From Pezicula radicicola (Eukaryota > Ascomycota > Leotiomycetes > Helotiales > Dermateaceae), in assembly GCA_003008705.1 (NCBI GenBank), contig PDUO01000001.1:558001-622000 (forward strand): a stretch of DNA of 64,000 nt, written 5' to 3'. The notes under the pieces were generated by a model. It was given only the letters and a program-made list of their open reading frames with translations, made no database searches and was not told the origin of the DNA. The position numbers and the translations under genes are program-made. Of the stretch, positions 1 through 9,396 are shown piece after piece (positions within the stretch are counted from its first letter, which is position 1; the number at the start of each line of letters is the position of its first letter).

Positions 1-444
1 GACTTACGAAAAGATCAAAAGATAACCAAGTAATATGGCTAGAACCACAAGCTGTAATCTTGTAACATTGCCAAAGAAGCCAACAAAGCTCTCTGGAAGT
101 AACGTCCTCCGAATAGAAGCCTGAACTCCTCTCCAAGCTCGATAGTAAGTACTCGATGAGGCCCCTTCCTTCTGTCCTTCCGATCCTCGTGTCTGATTTT
201 GCTTTGCAATTGGCTTCATAAACCGCAGCGTCACGAAAATAACAAAGATTCCTCCAATGACAGCCCACATAATAAAGGTATAAAGCATTGACACATCATG
301 CATCCAGTACACGGCGTCGAGATATTCACAAGAGCCTGCATCGTTTGTACAGGGAAGGATGCGTGTGGCGTATCCCCAATGGTGCTGAAGCGTCGAATTG
401 CTTGTCGCTGGATCAGCAATATGCCTCAGATGTAGGGAAGCCAT
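1..444 (-). CDS. Ferric-reductase-like transmembrane protein, 5' part
   Basis: Partial: the reading frame runs leftward from an ATG at 444 to a stop at 4-6, which is probably intronic because no haem or flavin domain has yet appeared. The first ~45 residues form a hydrophilic head with two cysteines (ILPCTNDAGSCEYLDAVYW). Membrane segments follow at about residues 50-72 and 128-145. This layout resembles the N-terminus of fungal FRE-type metalloreductases, which reduce Fe(III) or Cu(II) at the plasma membrane. The diagnostic FAD and NAD domains would lie beyond the window, so the family call rests on the N-terminal pattern only. A further upstream exon cannot be excluded. Confidence 0.5.
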
Positions 445-1220
445 ATCGAGAAATGATCAGACGGAACACAAAGTAAGAAAAGCTCGAGCAAAATAGAAAA
501 GGACTTAGGCATAGAAGATAAAGGTTACCATTGAGAAGATAATGACAGGTCCGTGAAAAATTACTGTTGCCAAGCTCTTCCAAGGCTCTCGAGCAACCTC
601 TAATCGAGCAAGTTTTGTAATAAAAAACATCAATAACGGGGACTTGCTAAGATACATATGGAGATATCTACTGTTATGACCCGTCAGTCTGGTGGGTGGG
701 CTCCCAGAATCAGCATATTCTGCACTGTGAACTAATTATCGTGAGAACATTTGAGCTCTTATTTTTGCGGATCCCATCACTTGGCGATTCTTGGCTGGGC
801 TTCGGCAATGGCAGAAATATAATTGGTTGGTTGCGATATTGATGGCATGGGGTACTCCACTCCTCCACTTACAAATGTGATGATAATTTTTGGATTCGAC
901 ATGTTCATTGAGATCATGCAGCCATCTATTCTATTTCTAAGGCTGAGATTTGTTTGTATTTGTACGGAGGCTCGCTTAGCAAAGGAGCAGTATCCCCAAT
1001 AAAGCGAAGCACTGCCGTACGAATTAGTTTAAATTATAAGGAATCATTTTGATTAGAACAAGTGAGTTACTCAAGTTAGGTTACTCAAATCTAGTGAGGT
1101 GCCTAAATTATGTAAGTTATCAAGCCAAAACGATCTCTTATAAACCAATTAGTACGGTAGCTCATATATGGGCACATACTTGTATTCTCTATAAATATCT
1201 AACTCTCGAAAATAGAATAA
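445..1220. other. Intergenic, no gene seen
   Basis: Upstream of the reductase-like gene and downstream of the old yellow enzyme gene. Around 1060-1115 there are short degenerate copies of a GTTACTCAA-type motif, related to the minisatellite near 36.6 kb. The reading frame at 1049-1258 has no family resemblance. Confidence 0.6.
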
Positions 1221-2321
1221 CTAAACAACAGCTGCCTCCCTTTGAAACTCCAGACTGAAAGGATAATCAATATAGCCAATAGGAGATTGTTCAACATAGA
1301 AGGTGTCACGGTTGTACTTGTTAAGTTCTAGCTTCTTTGAGATTCTGAAAGGAAGATCCGGGTTTGCAAGGAAGTGGCGACCAAATGCAATGGCAATGTT
1401 GGCATTCGTATATTTCTTCACGGTCTCTACCGCCGTCTCTGGTGTGAAACCACCAGCTAAGATAATTGCTCCAGTCTTGCTCCAGATATCAACTAGGAAA
1501 TCAGGTTGCTCGGACCCCTCGATATCTCCTGCCCCAGAAATCCGTGATTCGACAACGTGAATGTAGGCGAGGTTGAGCTTCTTGAGCTCTTGTGCCAGAT
1601 AGGAAAATTGTGGAATAGGATTATCCATCTTCATACCTTGGAATGGGCTGTAAGGACTCATTCGATAGCCCACTTGCTCCGCTCCAATGGCTTCCGAGAC
1701 TGCAGTCGCTACTTTGATGCCAAACTTGGCACGGTTTTCGACACTTCCTCCCCAGCTGTCGGTGCGATTGTTGCAGGTGTCTTGAAGAAATTGGTCAATC
1801 AAGTAACCATTGGCACCATGAATCTCAACACCATCAAAGCCTGCCTCGATGGCGTTCCGTGCAGCCTGTCCGTAGTAGCTGATATATTCGTGGATCTCCT
1901 CTTCCGTTAAAGGCTCTGGCGTAGGATCGTTCTTGGACATCGGCAGATCTCCACTGGAGACCAATTTCTGTCCTTCTCTAGCAAGGATCTTGGGCAACGC
2001 AGCACGACCAAGCGCCCATAATTGACAGAAAATGTAGCTGTCCTTGGCATGAACCGCATCGGTAACTTTCCTCCAAGCATCGATCTGAGCTTTGTTGTAT
2101 ATTCCAGGAGCACATGAGAATCCACCGGCTTGAGGTGCGATAAATGTCGCTTCTGATATGAGCAGGGTGCCAGATACTTCAGCTCGTTGGCCGTAATACT
2201 CGGCCATGAGCTGCGAAGGCACGTGATTCTCATCAGCACGATACCTAGTCAAAGGAGCCATCACAATACGATGCTTCAGCTCGAGCTTCCCGATGGAAAT
2301 GGGAGACACGAGTTCCGTCAT
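1221..2321 (-). CDS. Old yellow enzyme family NADH:flavin oxidoreductase
   Basis: A single exon of 366 aa from the second ATG (2321). An ATG 14 codons further up (2363) would add a non-conserved tail and is less likely. The protein is an FMN-dependent TIM barrel of the OYE family: PISIGKLELKHRIVMAPLTR at the N-terminus, the His-Gly-Ala-Asn motif (HGANGYLIDQFLQ) that binds the carbonyl of the substrate, DSWGGSVENR, and the C-terminal GGF and FGRHFLANPDLP phosphate-binding loops. Members reduce the C=C bond of alpha,beta-unsaturated aldehydes, ketones and lactones using NAD(P)H. It has no signal peptide, so it is probably cytosolic. It neighbours a bZIP gene on the same strand and a set of dehydrogenases. 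Confidence 0.95.
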   Translation of the reverse strand: MTELVSPISIGKLELKHRIVMAPLTRYRADENHVPSQLMAEYYGQRAEVSGTLLISEATFIAPQAGGFSCAPGIYNKAQIDAWRKVTDAVHAKDSYIFCQLWALGRAALPKILAREGQKLVSSGDLPMSKNDPTPEPLTEEEIHEYISYYGQAARNAIEAGFDGVEIHGANGYLIDQFLQDTCNNRTDSWGGSVENRAKFGIKVATAVSEAIGAEQVGYRMSPYSPFQGMKMDNPIPQFSYLAQELKKLNLAYIHVVESRISGAGDIEGSEQPDFLVDIWSKTGAIILAGGFTPETAVETVKKYTNANIAIAFGRHFLANPDLPFRISKKLELNKYNRDTFYVEQSPIGYIDYPFSLEFQREAAVV

Positions 2322-2893
2322 TGTGAGTGAGTATGTCGTCGACCGGCATAAGATGTTTTGCATGTAGTGCAGTGATAGATTGGTGTTTTGGTACTGAATA
2401 TAGCCTCAAAGCTCATATTAGATGCGGTCTCCATCGCCTTTATACTTCATGCTGTTCAGCGAGACGAGATGATAGAAATCTTCGTAGTTTGGCTAGTGAA
2501 GTAGCCACACTACTCTCTGTGTGATTTCTCAGCAAGACCAGCATTTGCTTCCCAGCCAAATTAGGTACCTATGTCATTACTCATGGCCACAAGAAGGCCA
2601 GTCCCATTCACGCTTGATTGCTACCGTACTGCAAAGCAAGGGTAATCTACTCGTATTAACCAGTTATTGTTTGATTTTCCAACCCCATTGGTTGTCTTTC
2701 GGAGAAAGGTGTGTCGGGCCGATGCACTGGGTGTGGGCTTTTAAGTATTCGGATGGCATGACTAATGACAGGGCATCTGCTCTGTTGTACATGTACAAGT
2801 ATCACAATCTCAAAACTGGGGGCTACTGCCATCATCATCAGTACGTCTAGTTGTGTCATGACAAGCATAATTTACCCTGTGGCTCTGGGAGAT
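2322..2893. other. Intergenic: old yellow enzyme promoter and bZIP 3' flank
   Basis: No credible gene. The old yellow enzyme promoter lies at its left and the bZIP gene ends at its right. Reading frames here match no family I know. Confidence 0.6.
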
Positions 2894-4278
2894 TCAAGCT
2901 ACCATCAAAGCAGCAAGCTCGGGAAATCGTTCCCTGAAAGGCTCCCGGACAGACCAACATTCTAACTTTCGAATATTCTTTTCGAAGAGTGGGTTCATCA
3001 AGTATTCACCATTGTAATGCTCCGGGCGCATGACAGCGTCAGTAATATCAAAGGGCCATTCTAATGACACAAATCTTGCATATACCTCCGAGAAGTTCGC
3101 AAATGAGTATTTCACCGGATCTTGAATTAAGAGATCTCGTACTTGCGGCCTGCTTGTTCGTTAGAAACTGGGAATGAAGGGCATAGGTTCCACATACCAG
3201 GGAACATTATCTATCCAGGCTGGATGTGGAACTATGACTTGCATCACAGTTGGATGCAGCCAGGGAGGAAGATCATCAAAAGTCTCGTAACTAGGGGAAA
3301 CCAGCCACTATTCAACCACGTAGGTAAGATTGCTGCGATATCTAAATTGGCAGGTTCAGGGCGAGACTTACGCGCATCGTACTATACATAATATACAAGA
3401 ACCCCAACTGTTCTTTGAGATTTGTATCTTTGAACGTGGAAACAATGTCCACCATCACTCGACTTACAGAATGAAGTGTTGTCTTGAGAGTCGGGTCAAT
3501 CAAACCTGAAATGGCGGGCATTCGAGGCTCGAGTAACGACTCGGTAGGAGTTCCTTGAGCCGCCCTTGTCCTTTGTGCGGATAAAAAGTTCAAAAGGATT
3601 TGGTCGAGTGGGCACGTTGGGGCGAAGTGCTTTGGGAAAATGGCATGCCTCGGAACTTGGTCTATCGCCTCAGGGTTCGCCCAGGAGACGGGACTTTCTG
3701 CGGGGTGGGTTGGTAATTCTGGAGGGTGAGAGGATGTACAATAATTGAGACTCCTCGAGTCCGACCTCTCACCAAAAGCACTCCCTTTGGTTTCTAAAAT
3801 TAGCCTTATGTTATGAGGCAATTGGAGGCTACCTACCATTGTCATCTTGTAATCCAATCTGCGAATTCGGGAGCTGTCTTGGTATTGATCGACGGAAGTC
3901 CATCCGGGTTGTGGCTGTTCTAACATTGCTTAATGTTGATGTTTGACTTGGTTGCAACGCATTATCATGCTCACGTGACACAGAATCAACAGGCGGTACA
4001 GATATTTCATGGATTCTTCTGAGCTGAGCTCTGAGTTCCTGATTTTCTTCCTGTAGACTTGCCAGTGCTTCTGCTATAGCCGGTTCCGTGTGCCAATTGG
4101 CTCTCACGGTGGCCAGCTCCTGCTCTAGAGCTTGGATACGCTGTCTTGACCTCTCTCGAAAAGCGCGCTGGGCCTCGCGATCCTGGTCCCTTTTGGCTTG
4201 AAGCTGCTCCTGGCTCATGTTGGAAACCTTCCGAACACGCTTCTTGGGCGATTTGCCCGCCTTCGTAATCGTCTCCAT
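2894..4278 (-). CDS. bZIP transcription factor with C-terminal DUF3425
   Basis: Four exons: 4278-3837, 3793-3372, 3307-3198 and 3149-2894, giving 409 aa. The introns are 43, 64 and 48 nt, and the frame closes exactly. The basic region and zipper lie near residues 28-75 (DREAQRAFRERSRQRIQALE). The invariant bZIP Asn is replaced by Asp33, a change I recall as usual in the DUF3425 group. The C-terminal half is DUF3425: LPPWLHPTVMQVIVPHPAWID, then the FPELA region near the end. Such regulators are nuclear and often sit near metabolic clusters. The exon-2/3 join was chosen because it restores MR-W at the start of the conserved WLVSPSYETFDDLPPWL segment. Confidence 0.92.
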
Positions 4279-4730
4279 CTTGTGTCAGGACGTCACGGAG
4301 CTGGGTGGGTGGGGGCTATTGGGTATTGGCTTTTCGTGGCCAGTTGCTAGCTACCTAGGTACATATCAAAGCAGCGTGCGTGGCATCAAGCTATAATACC
4401 GACATGCGGGCACTCAGTTGGGGATGGAGATGTGGATGGAGATGATAATAGGAGAAGAAAGTTAAGTTCCAAAAGGCCAAGTTTGCGTGGGCTTTCGGCT
4501 TTGTTCCGCGATCTTCATGGAATTGAATAATACCAGATGAAAATTGGCAGTACGGAAAAGACCTACCAAACATTGCTTAAATGGTGATGATGAGTGCAAA
4601 TGACATACATGGTAAAATAGAATTGGACAAGGACAAATACAAGTACATCTTATCGTGTCCATCTCATGCCTCTGCTTACTGCTACAATATTCCCGGCCCT
4701 TCATTTTTCCTGGATGGATCCTTTCAAACT
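4279..4730. other. Intergenic: bZIP promoter and EthD gene 3' flank
   Basis: No gene seen. It contains a CCTAGGTAC-type block near 4350-4365 and a GATGGAGATG-rich stretch near 4420-4450. Nothing in it could be assigned a function. Confidence 0.55.
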
Positions 4731-5280
4731 TCAAAGGCTCTTTTGGGTCATGCCATCGCTGCCACCCATTTCTCTTGAAGCATCACCAACGACCAGATTC
4801 TCATACCCGACCATATAAGTCATAGGCAACGCCATGAATCGATCACAGTCGTCGCTCAGTGCAGCCGCATACTCCTTACTCTTGTAGAAAGCCAGCCAAT
4901 CCTCCCACGTCTTCACCCACAGCTCGGCGCAACCATCATACTCCAAGACCTTCTCTCCCAGACTGCGAGCTCGCTCCTTCATCTCGGGAGTCTGATGATG
5001 CTGTGTGCAGACCATCCATTAGGGTTTGTTTTGTTTCGGACTGCCCCCTGAAATTGAGGCAACGTACCTGAGCATATCGCACAATGTTATTCTGGAAAGC
5101 CTGGGTTGCTACGGCTAAATCTGCATGGACGGTCCGCCAGTGATTGAAAAAGGTATCATAGTCAATCGAGGCGATCTTCTTGAAGAATACCGAAACTTTG
5201 ATGCAGGGCTGATAATTGGGCTTCGAATCATAGTTCAGTTCAGGGTAAGTAAGCTCATGGGGTACCTTTTGCCACGGCAT
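4731..5280 (-). CDS. EthD-domain protein
   Basis: Two exons: 5280-5068 and 5000-4731, 160 aa, with a 67-nt intron (GTACGT...ACACAG). An EthD ferredoxin-like fold is visible: IKVSVFFKK near the start, then the FNHWRTVHADL signature, RYAQ-HH at the exon join, and a C-terminal DCDRFMALP segment. EthD proteins are small dimeric alpha+beta barrels found in ether or alkane degradation operons of bacteria and in fungal polyketide and catabolic clusters, where some act as dehydratases or cyclases. The exact reaction cannot be told from sequence. It is divergent from the SDR at 5764 and shares a 483-bp promoter with it. Confidence 0.85.
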
Positions 5281-5763
5281 TCTGGTAATATGCTATAATA
5301 TGAAATGGGAGGAGGCTCAAAAGTGCGAAGGTGAAGCGCTGGTGCTAGTTGAGGATAGATGACATCCCTAAATATAATCGACTGTGCTGGGTTCTGTGCC
5401 TTGCCCTTAGGAATCTTCACTCTAGGGAAAAGGACGTACTCGTAGAGTTAAACTGGGCTTGACTCATGGCACGGATTTCGGATGCCCTGGATTTGTGATG
5501 GAGAGTAGTGCTAGGGTATTGTACGAGATACACGAAATCTGAACCACACGACCAGGTTAATAAGACTGCTAGTCCATTCGCAGACCTTCGGATTTGCAAA
5601 TCCGCATTGAGCCACTCTATAGAAAGATAAGGTGTGGCATGAACAATTACATCTATCTATTGAGAGCTCTATAACTCGTATTCACTCAATACTCCATAAC
5701 GTTGGAAGTGGTTAATTTTGGGTTAAAAGTTACAACTGAGGTACCAACTCTCAGCTGCATAAC
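5281..5763. promoter_or_regulatory. Divergent promoter of the EthD and SDR genes
   Basis: A 483-bp intergenic stretch between two divergently transcribed metabolic genes, so co-regulation is likely. Its main visible element is a perfect 16-bp palindrome at 5589-5604 (listed separately). A weak TA-rich stretch lies near 5640-5690 on the SDR side. Confidence 0.5.
5589..5604. promoter_or_regulatory. Perfect CGG-N10-CCG palindrome, candidate zinc-cluster site
   Basis: CGGATTTGCAAATCCG is a perfect inverted repeat with CGG and CCG half-sites 10 bases apart, the geometry used by Zn2Cys6 dimers such as Put3. It lies 309 bp from the EthD start and 160 bp from the SDR start. Two gene regulators are encoded within 6 kb. 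Binding is inference. Confidence 0.5.
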
Positions 5764-6615
5764 ATGACTTCTGTGGCTCTTATAAGCGGCGGAGGTGAGC
5801 TATGGAATACTACTGTATGACAGCCAAATCTCCACTAATAAGTTGCAGCGTCGGGCATGGGCCTTGCAGTCGCGACGTCGCTGGCTCAGAAGGGGTGGAA
5901 AGTCAACATTGCGGACCTAAACACCGAGGCGGGCGAAAAGGTAGCAAAGGATATTTCAGGGTCCTTTTTCAAGACAGATGTTAACAACTACAAATCTCTG
6001 TCCACCACCTTTGCACAGGTTTTTGAGCAACACGGCCATATCAACTTTGTCTTCGCTAATGCAGGCGTCGGAGAACGCAAGAATTTCTATGAATACTCGG
6101 CAGCTATTTCAGCGCCGCCTGCGGAGCTTGATTTTATCATCGATGTTGATCTCAAATCCGTGATCAACACTGCTTTTTTGGCTCAGTATTATTTCCGGAA
6201 GAATCCCAAAAGTTCCCCTGCATGTCTGGTAATGAATGCGAGCATTGCTAGCATCTATCCTGTGCGTTTCTGTCCAATTTACACTGCGGCCAAGCATGGA
6301 GTCGTTGGCTTCGCCAAAGCCATCTCGAGACACTTCTACGAAAATGACGGCATCAGAGTTAATACTCTGTGTCCTGGTAACGTACGAACGAATCTTTTCG
6401 AGAAGAAGGAATGGGATGTGTTTGATATGGAATGGATCGAGTTATCGCAGATTGTCAAGATTGTGGAGATGATGCTGTTTGATACAACCATTCAGGGAAA
6501 AGTGATAGAGGTGGCCCCACAGAATCATTATATTATTGAGCCATTGAAGTACAATGATCCGAACGTGGATAAAACTTTGGACGGAACACAGGTTGATTCA
6601 TTGGGAGTAAAATAA
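5764..6615 (+). CDS. Short-chain dehydrogenase/reductase (15-PGDH-like)
   Basis: Two exons: 5764-5794 and 5849-6615, 265 aa. The short first exon supplies the start of the Rossmann fold (MTSVALISGG), and splicing restores the GGASGMG cofactor loop. Also visible are the ANAG motif, the catalytic Ser in MNASIAS, and the catalytic Tyr155 and Lys159 (YTAAK). An acidic residue after beta-2 (IADLN) favours NAD(H) over NADP(H). Members oxidise secondary alcohols or reduce ketones; the substrate is unknown. It is divergent from the EthD gene. Confidence 0.92.
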
Positions 6616-6816
6616 GGTGGTTGAATGATGTCTAAGAGAATGTGGACATGCTGTTGCTATTCTACCATTCATTAAAGTGTGGCCTTTATATATCATATCA
6701 CCACGATTTTATCAGTCTATAATGAACCACATGTATCTTTGTTCTTGAAGCCTGCTTCTCTTACTATGAGGCACAATTTCTCTACGCTCTAACAAAGCAA
6801 TACCCCCTCAATACTT

Positions 6817-8747
6817 TCAAAGATCGCCAATTTCTATGTGACAACAAGAAACTGCTATGTCGCTCTGATGCCCTTTCTCCATAGCTGATATAACAGGTGT
6901 TATAACGGGCTCTCTTTCAGCCTTGGAAACATTGAAGTACTCAAGGTAGTCTTCATATTCACCAACGACATCGTGACCAGAATTTGCCCGAAGCTTGTCG
7001 ATTTCATGAACTTCAATTGCTACAGAAACGGCGGCCGAATTTTGCTGGGGGGTTTGAGCGTCATAACAAGTTGCGTTTATGGATGAAGGGCTCGAGGTGT
7101 ATTCTTCAGCGTACTCGGAATCTTTCCAGGGATGATTTCGAGCAGAATCAGAACACAAAACATTTAAGTAGGTAGAAGCGCCATTTGGTGAAAGTTGCTG
7201 GAGTTCTTGATGAGTCTGTGTTGATTGCAATGATAATATGGAACAGGTTGTTATTTTTGGGATAGAGACAGATCCGTTGTCAATATTCCAACACAACATG
7301 GCCCTTTCCACACACTCAGCAGCATGTTTCCTCAATAAGAGATCATCGGTTGTTTCATGGCTCCTCTCATTCTTAGCCAGGTCGAAATCACTCAACTTTA
7401 GCATCTCCATCTTGCAGTCTTCTTTCCTGATTCTGAACACTCTCGTCACAACGCCATTAACATTCAATGCCAATGTACGATCTCTTACGAATGCTGTCCA
7501 CCAGATTCTTCGCTTCAATTGTCCTCGGTGGGGTATGGTGCCAGAAGAAGTTATGTCGCGGTTTAGCCCAAGATCAAAGGCCATGGATACTGCCAATCCA
7601 AGCCAATGCCATGTATTTTTGCTTTCTTTTTGATAGCAGATACTTGGGGGACAGAGAGACATGAGAAGCAGAGATTGGACAATAGAGAGACGATCGTTGC
7701 AGGTGTCAAAGTCGTACAGAAGCTAGGATATCTATTAACACTTGCAACTTAAAAGCCATGTATACTGTCAACTTACTCTGACTCGACGGAAGAACATCAA
7801 ATTTACACTTTCTCGATCGCAAAACCCTGCTTCTTTCAGGACGTTCATGCTCACGTATTCGACGCCAGCAAAAAGCACTGCCTGAAACAACAAAAAGCTC
7901 ATTCTCTTCTTACTTGGACCCTGGTAAGTGCTGTGTACTTTATCCATGCCACCAAGAGCTAATCCACTATATCCCGCCATTGATAAGAACTCATCCAGGT
8001 CAAGTATTGGTAAAGTACTATGAATACCTTGAATATAAGCTTTCAATAATTCGATCTGCGTAGCCTTATTGGGTACGGTAAGTGCGTCGCGTGATCTTAA
8101 ATATGCTAGATCCATAGAGTCTAGGTGAGAAGGGAACGGCGTGAATACTCCATGTAGAGCGGATTCCAGATACTTCGAATGGCATACCGGTGATGTAGGG
8201 GTTCTTGGCCGGGGCGAGACCGCTCTACTTCCAATGTCACTCGTCTCCATGGCCAAGTCATCTTGCTCCAAGCTATCTATACAGGTCTTCATGCCATCAT
8301 GGGACTGACTCCGTGTCTCTGAATAGCTTTCTACGTTTTCGTACTCTGAGAAATTTCGATCACCTGCTCGCTCAGCCTGGACGCTAGTCTTGAATGATGC
8401 CGAACCACGATGTCTGCGCAAATTATTAGTCCTTATAGCTCACCAGCTTTCCTGACTGCAGGCAAACCACAATACCTCTTAACTTTCGGGGCTAACATGC
8501 ACTCAATCTCATCGCTTCTACAATTCGAACAAGGCGCTCCGTAAGCGACAATATTACATCTAACTTTCCTCGCTCTACACGTCCGGCAAGCTCCCGATGA
8601 CCTTTTTCTTCGTTGCGGATAATACTTTGTTTTTGGTGTTGGTGGTAGAGGTTTTGCTATTCCAAGTGGATCTGTGGTCGATAATTCGGATTGAAGTAGA
8701 AGGATTGAGGCAACATCAACTCCGTCCTTGGCCATTATAAAATGCAA
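6817..8747 (-). CDS. Zn2Cys6 transcription factor, cutinase/fatty-acid regulator type
   Basis: Three exons: 8747-8476, 8413-7777 and 7722-6817, 604 aa. The zinc cluster at residues 54-83 has spacing C-x2-C-x6-C-x8-C-x2-C-x6-C (ACRTCRARKVRCN...). This motif and the downstream fungal transcription factor domain (FRRVRLLYDFDTCNDRLSIV, then WHWLGLAVSMAFDLGLNRD) resemble Ctf1 and FarA/FarB, which switch on cutinase and fatty-acid breakdown genes. The C-terminal ~200 residues are rich in Ser, Thr and Gln and not conserved; a further intron there cannot be ruled out. The start could also be Met5 (8735). It lies head to head with a second regulator gene. Confidence 0.9.
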
Positions 8748-9396
8748 GTTGTGAATGAATTGTTACAGGATAAAATCGAAGGTTTTTGGTTGCGTTCGAG
8801 GTAGTAGAAATCAAGCAACGCATTGTTGCCCATGGGATGCGTTTGCGGCTTTCCATCAAAAGAGCGCCGAAAGCAATCCGATGGACGGCGCATCACGGCT
8901 CATACAGTAGGGCCAGCCAATGTTTTCGCCTCCCTGGCTATGGGTCGTCATGGAAGTAGCTGTCGCAATTGTATTTCCGCGCGTGAGTGTGGCGGCGGTC
9001 ATGATACTCGCTCCAACCAATAGGGCTAGGACGTGGGGAGGTAGCTCGCTAAAACGGAAATTATCAATCACTGCCTTTAACAGCAGCTTGAAGAGGATGT
9101 GAAATGTCAGGGGATGAGATATACTTAGGTCAAGAATAAATACCGATAACAGCCGCAGAAACGTAATTGGTAGCTGTACTTATTTATGTGGATTTTTATG
9201 GATTCAGATTTATGAAAGTACGAAACTATACTCAGAATTCCCGGCATCCCTGATTCGAACCACTATTTTGACCCCCTTAATTATTCGTATTCGCTTATAT
9301 CTAAGCGAAACATCATTAATTGAGCATGAAAGATACAATGCTCTTCCAAACAACACAACTACTCCTGAAATTTTCCAGTCATCATCTATAGCACCT
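8748..9396. other. Intergenic between two divergent regulator genes
   Basis: No confident gene. The frame for the right-hand regulator stays open upstream of its first ATG, and an acceptor-like CTCAG lies at 9231-9235, so a further 5' exon may be hidden here. A frame at 8823-9023 has a weak resemblance to a broken zinc cluster (see rejected items). Confidence 0.45.

Noticed and set aside
8823..9023. A frame with C-x-C and SDGRR followed by CRNC that looks like a broken Zn2Cys6 cluster for the regulator at 9397
   Set aside because: Cys spacing does not fit, two or more key Cys are missing, and no splice path joins it cleanly to the regulator. Chance is as likely.
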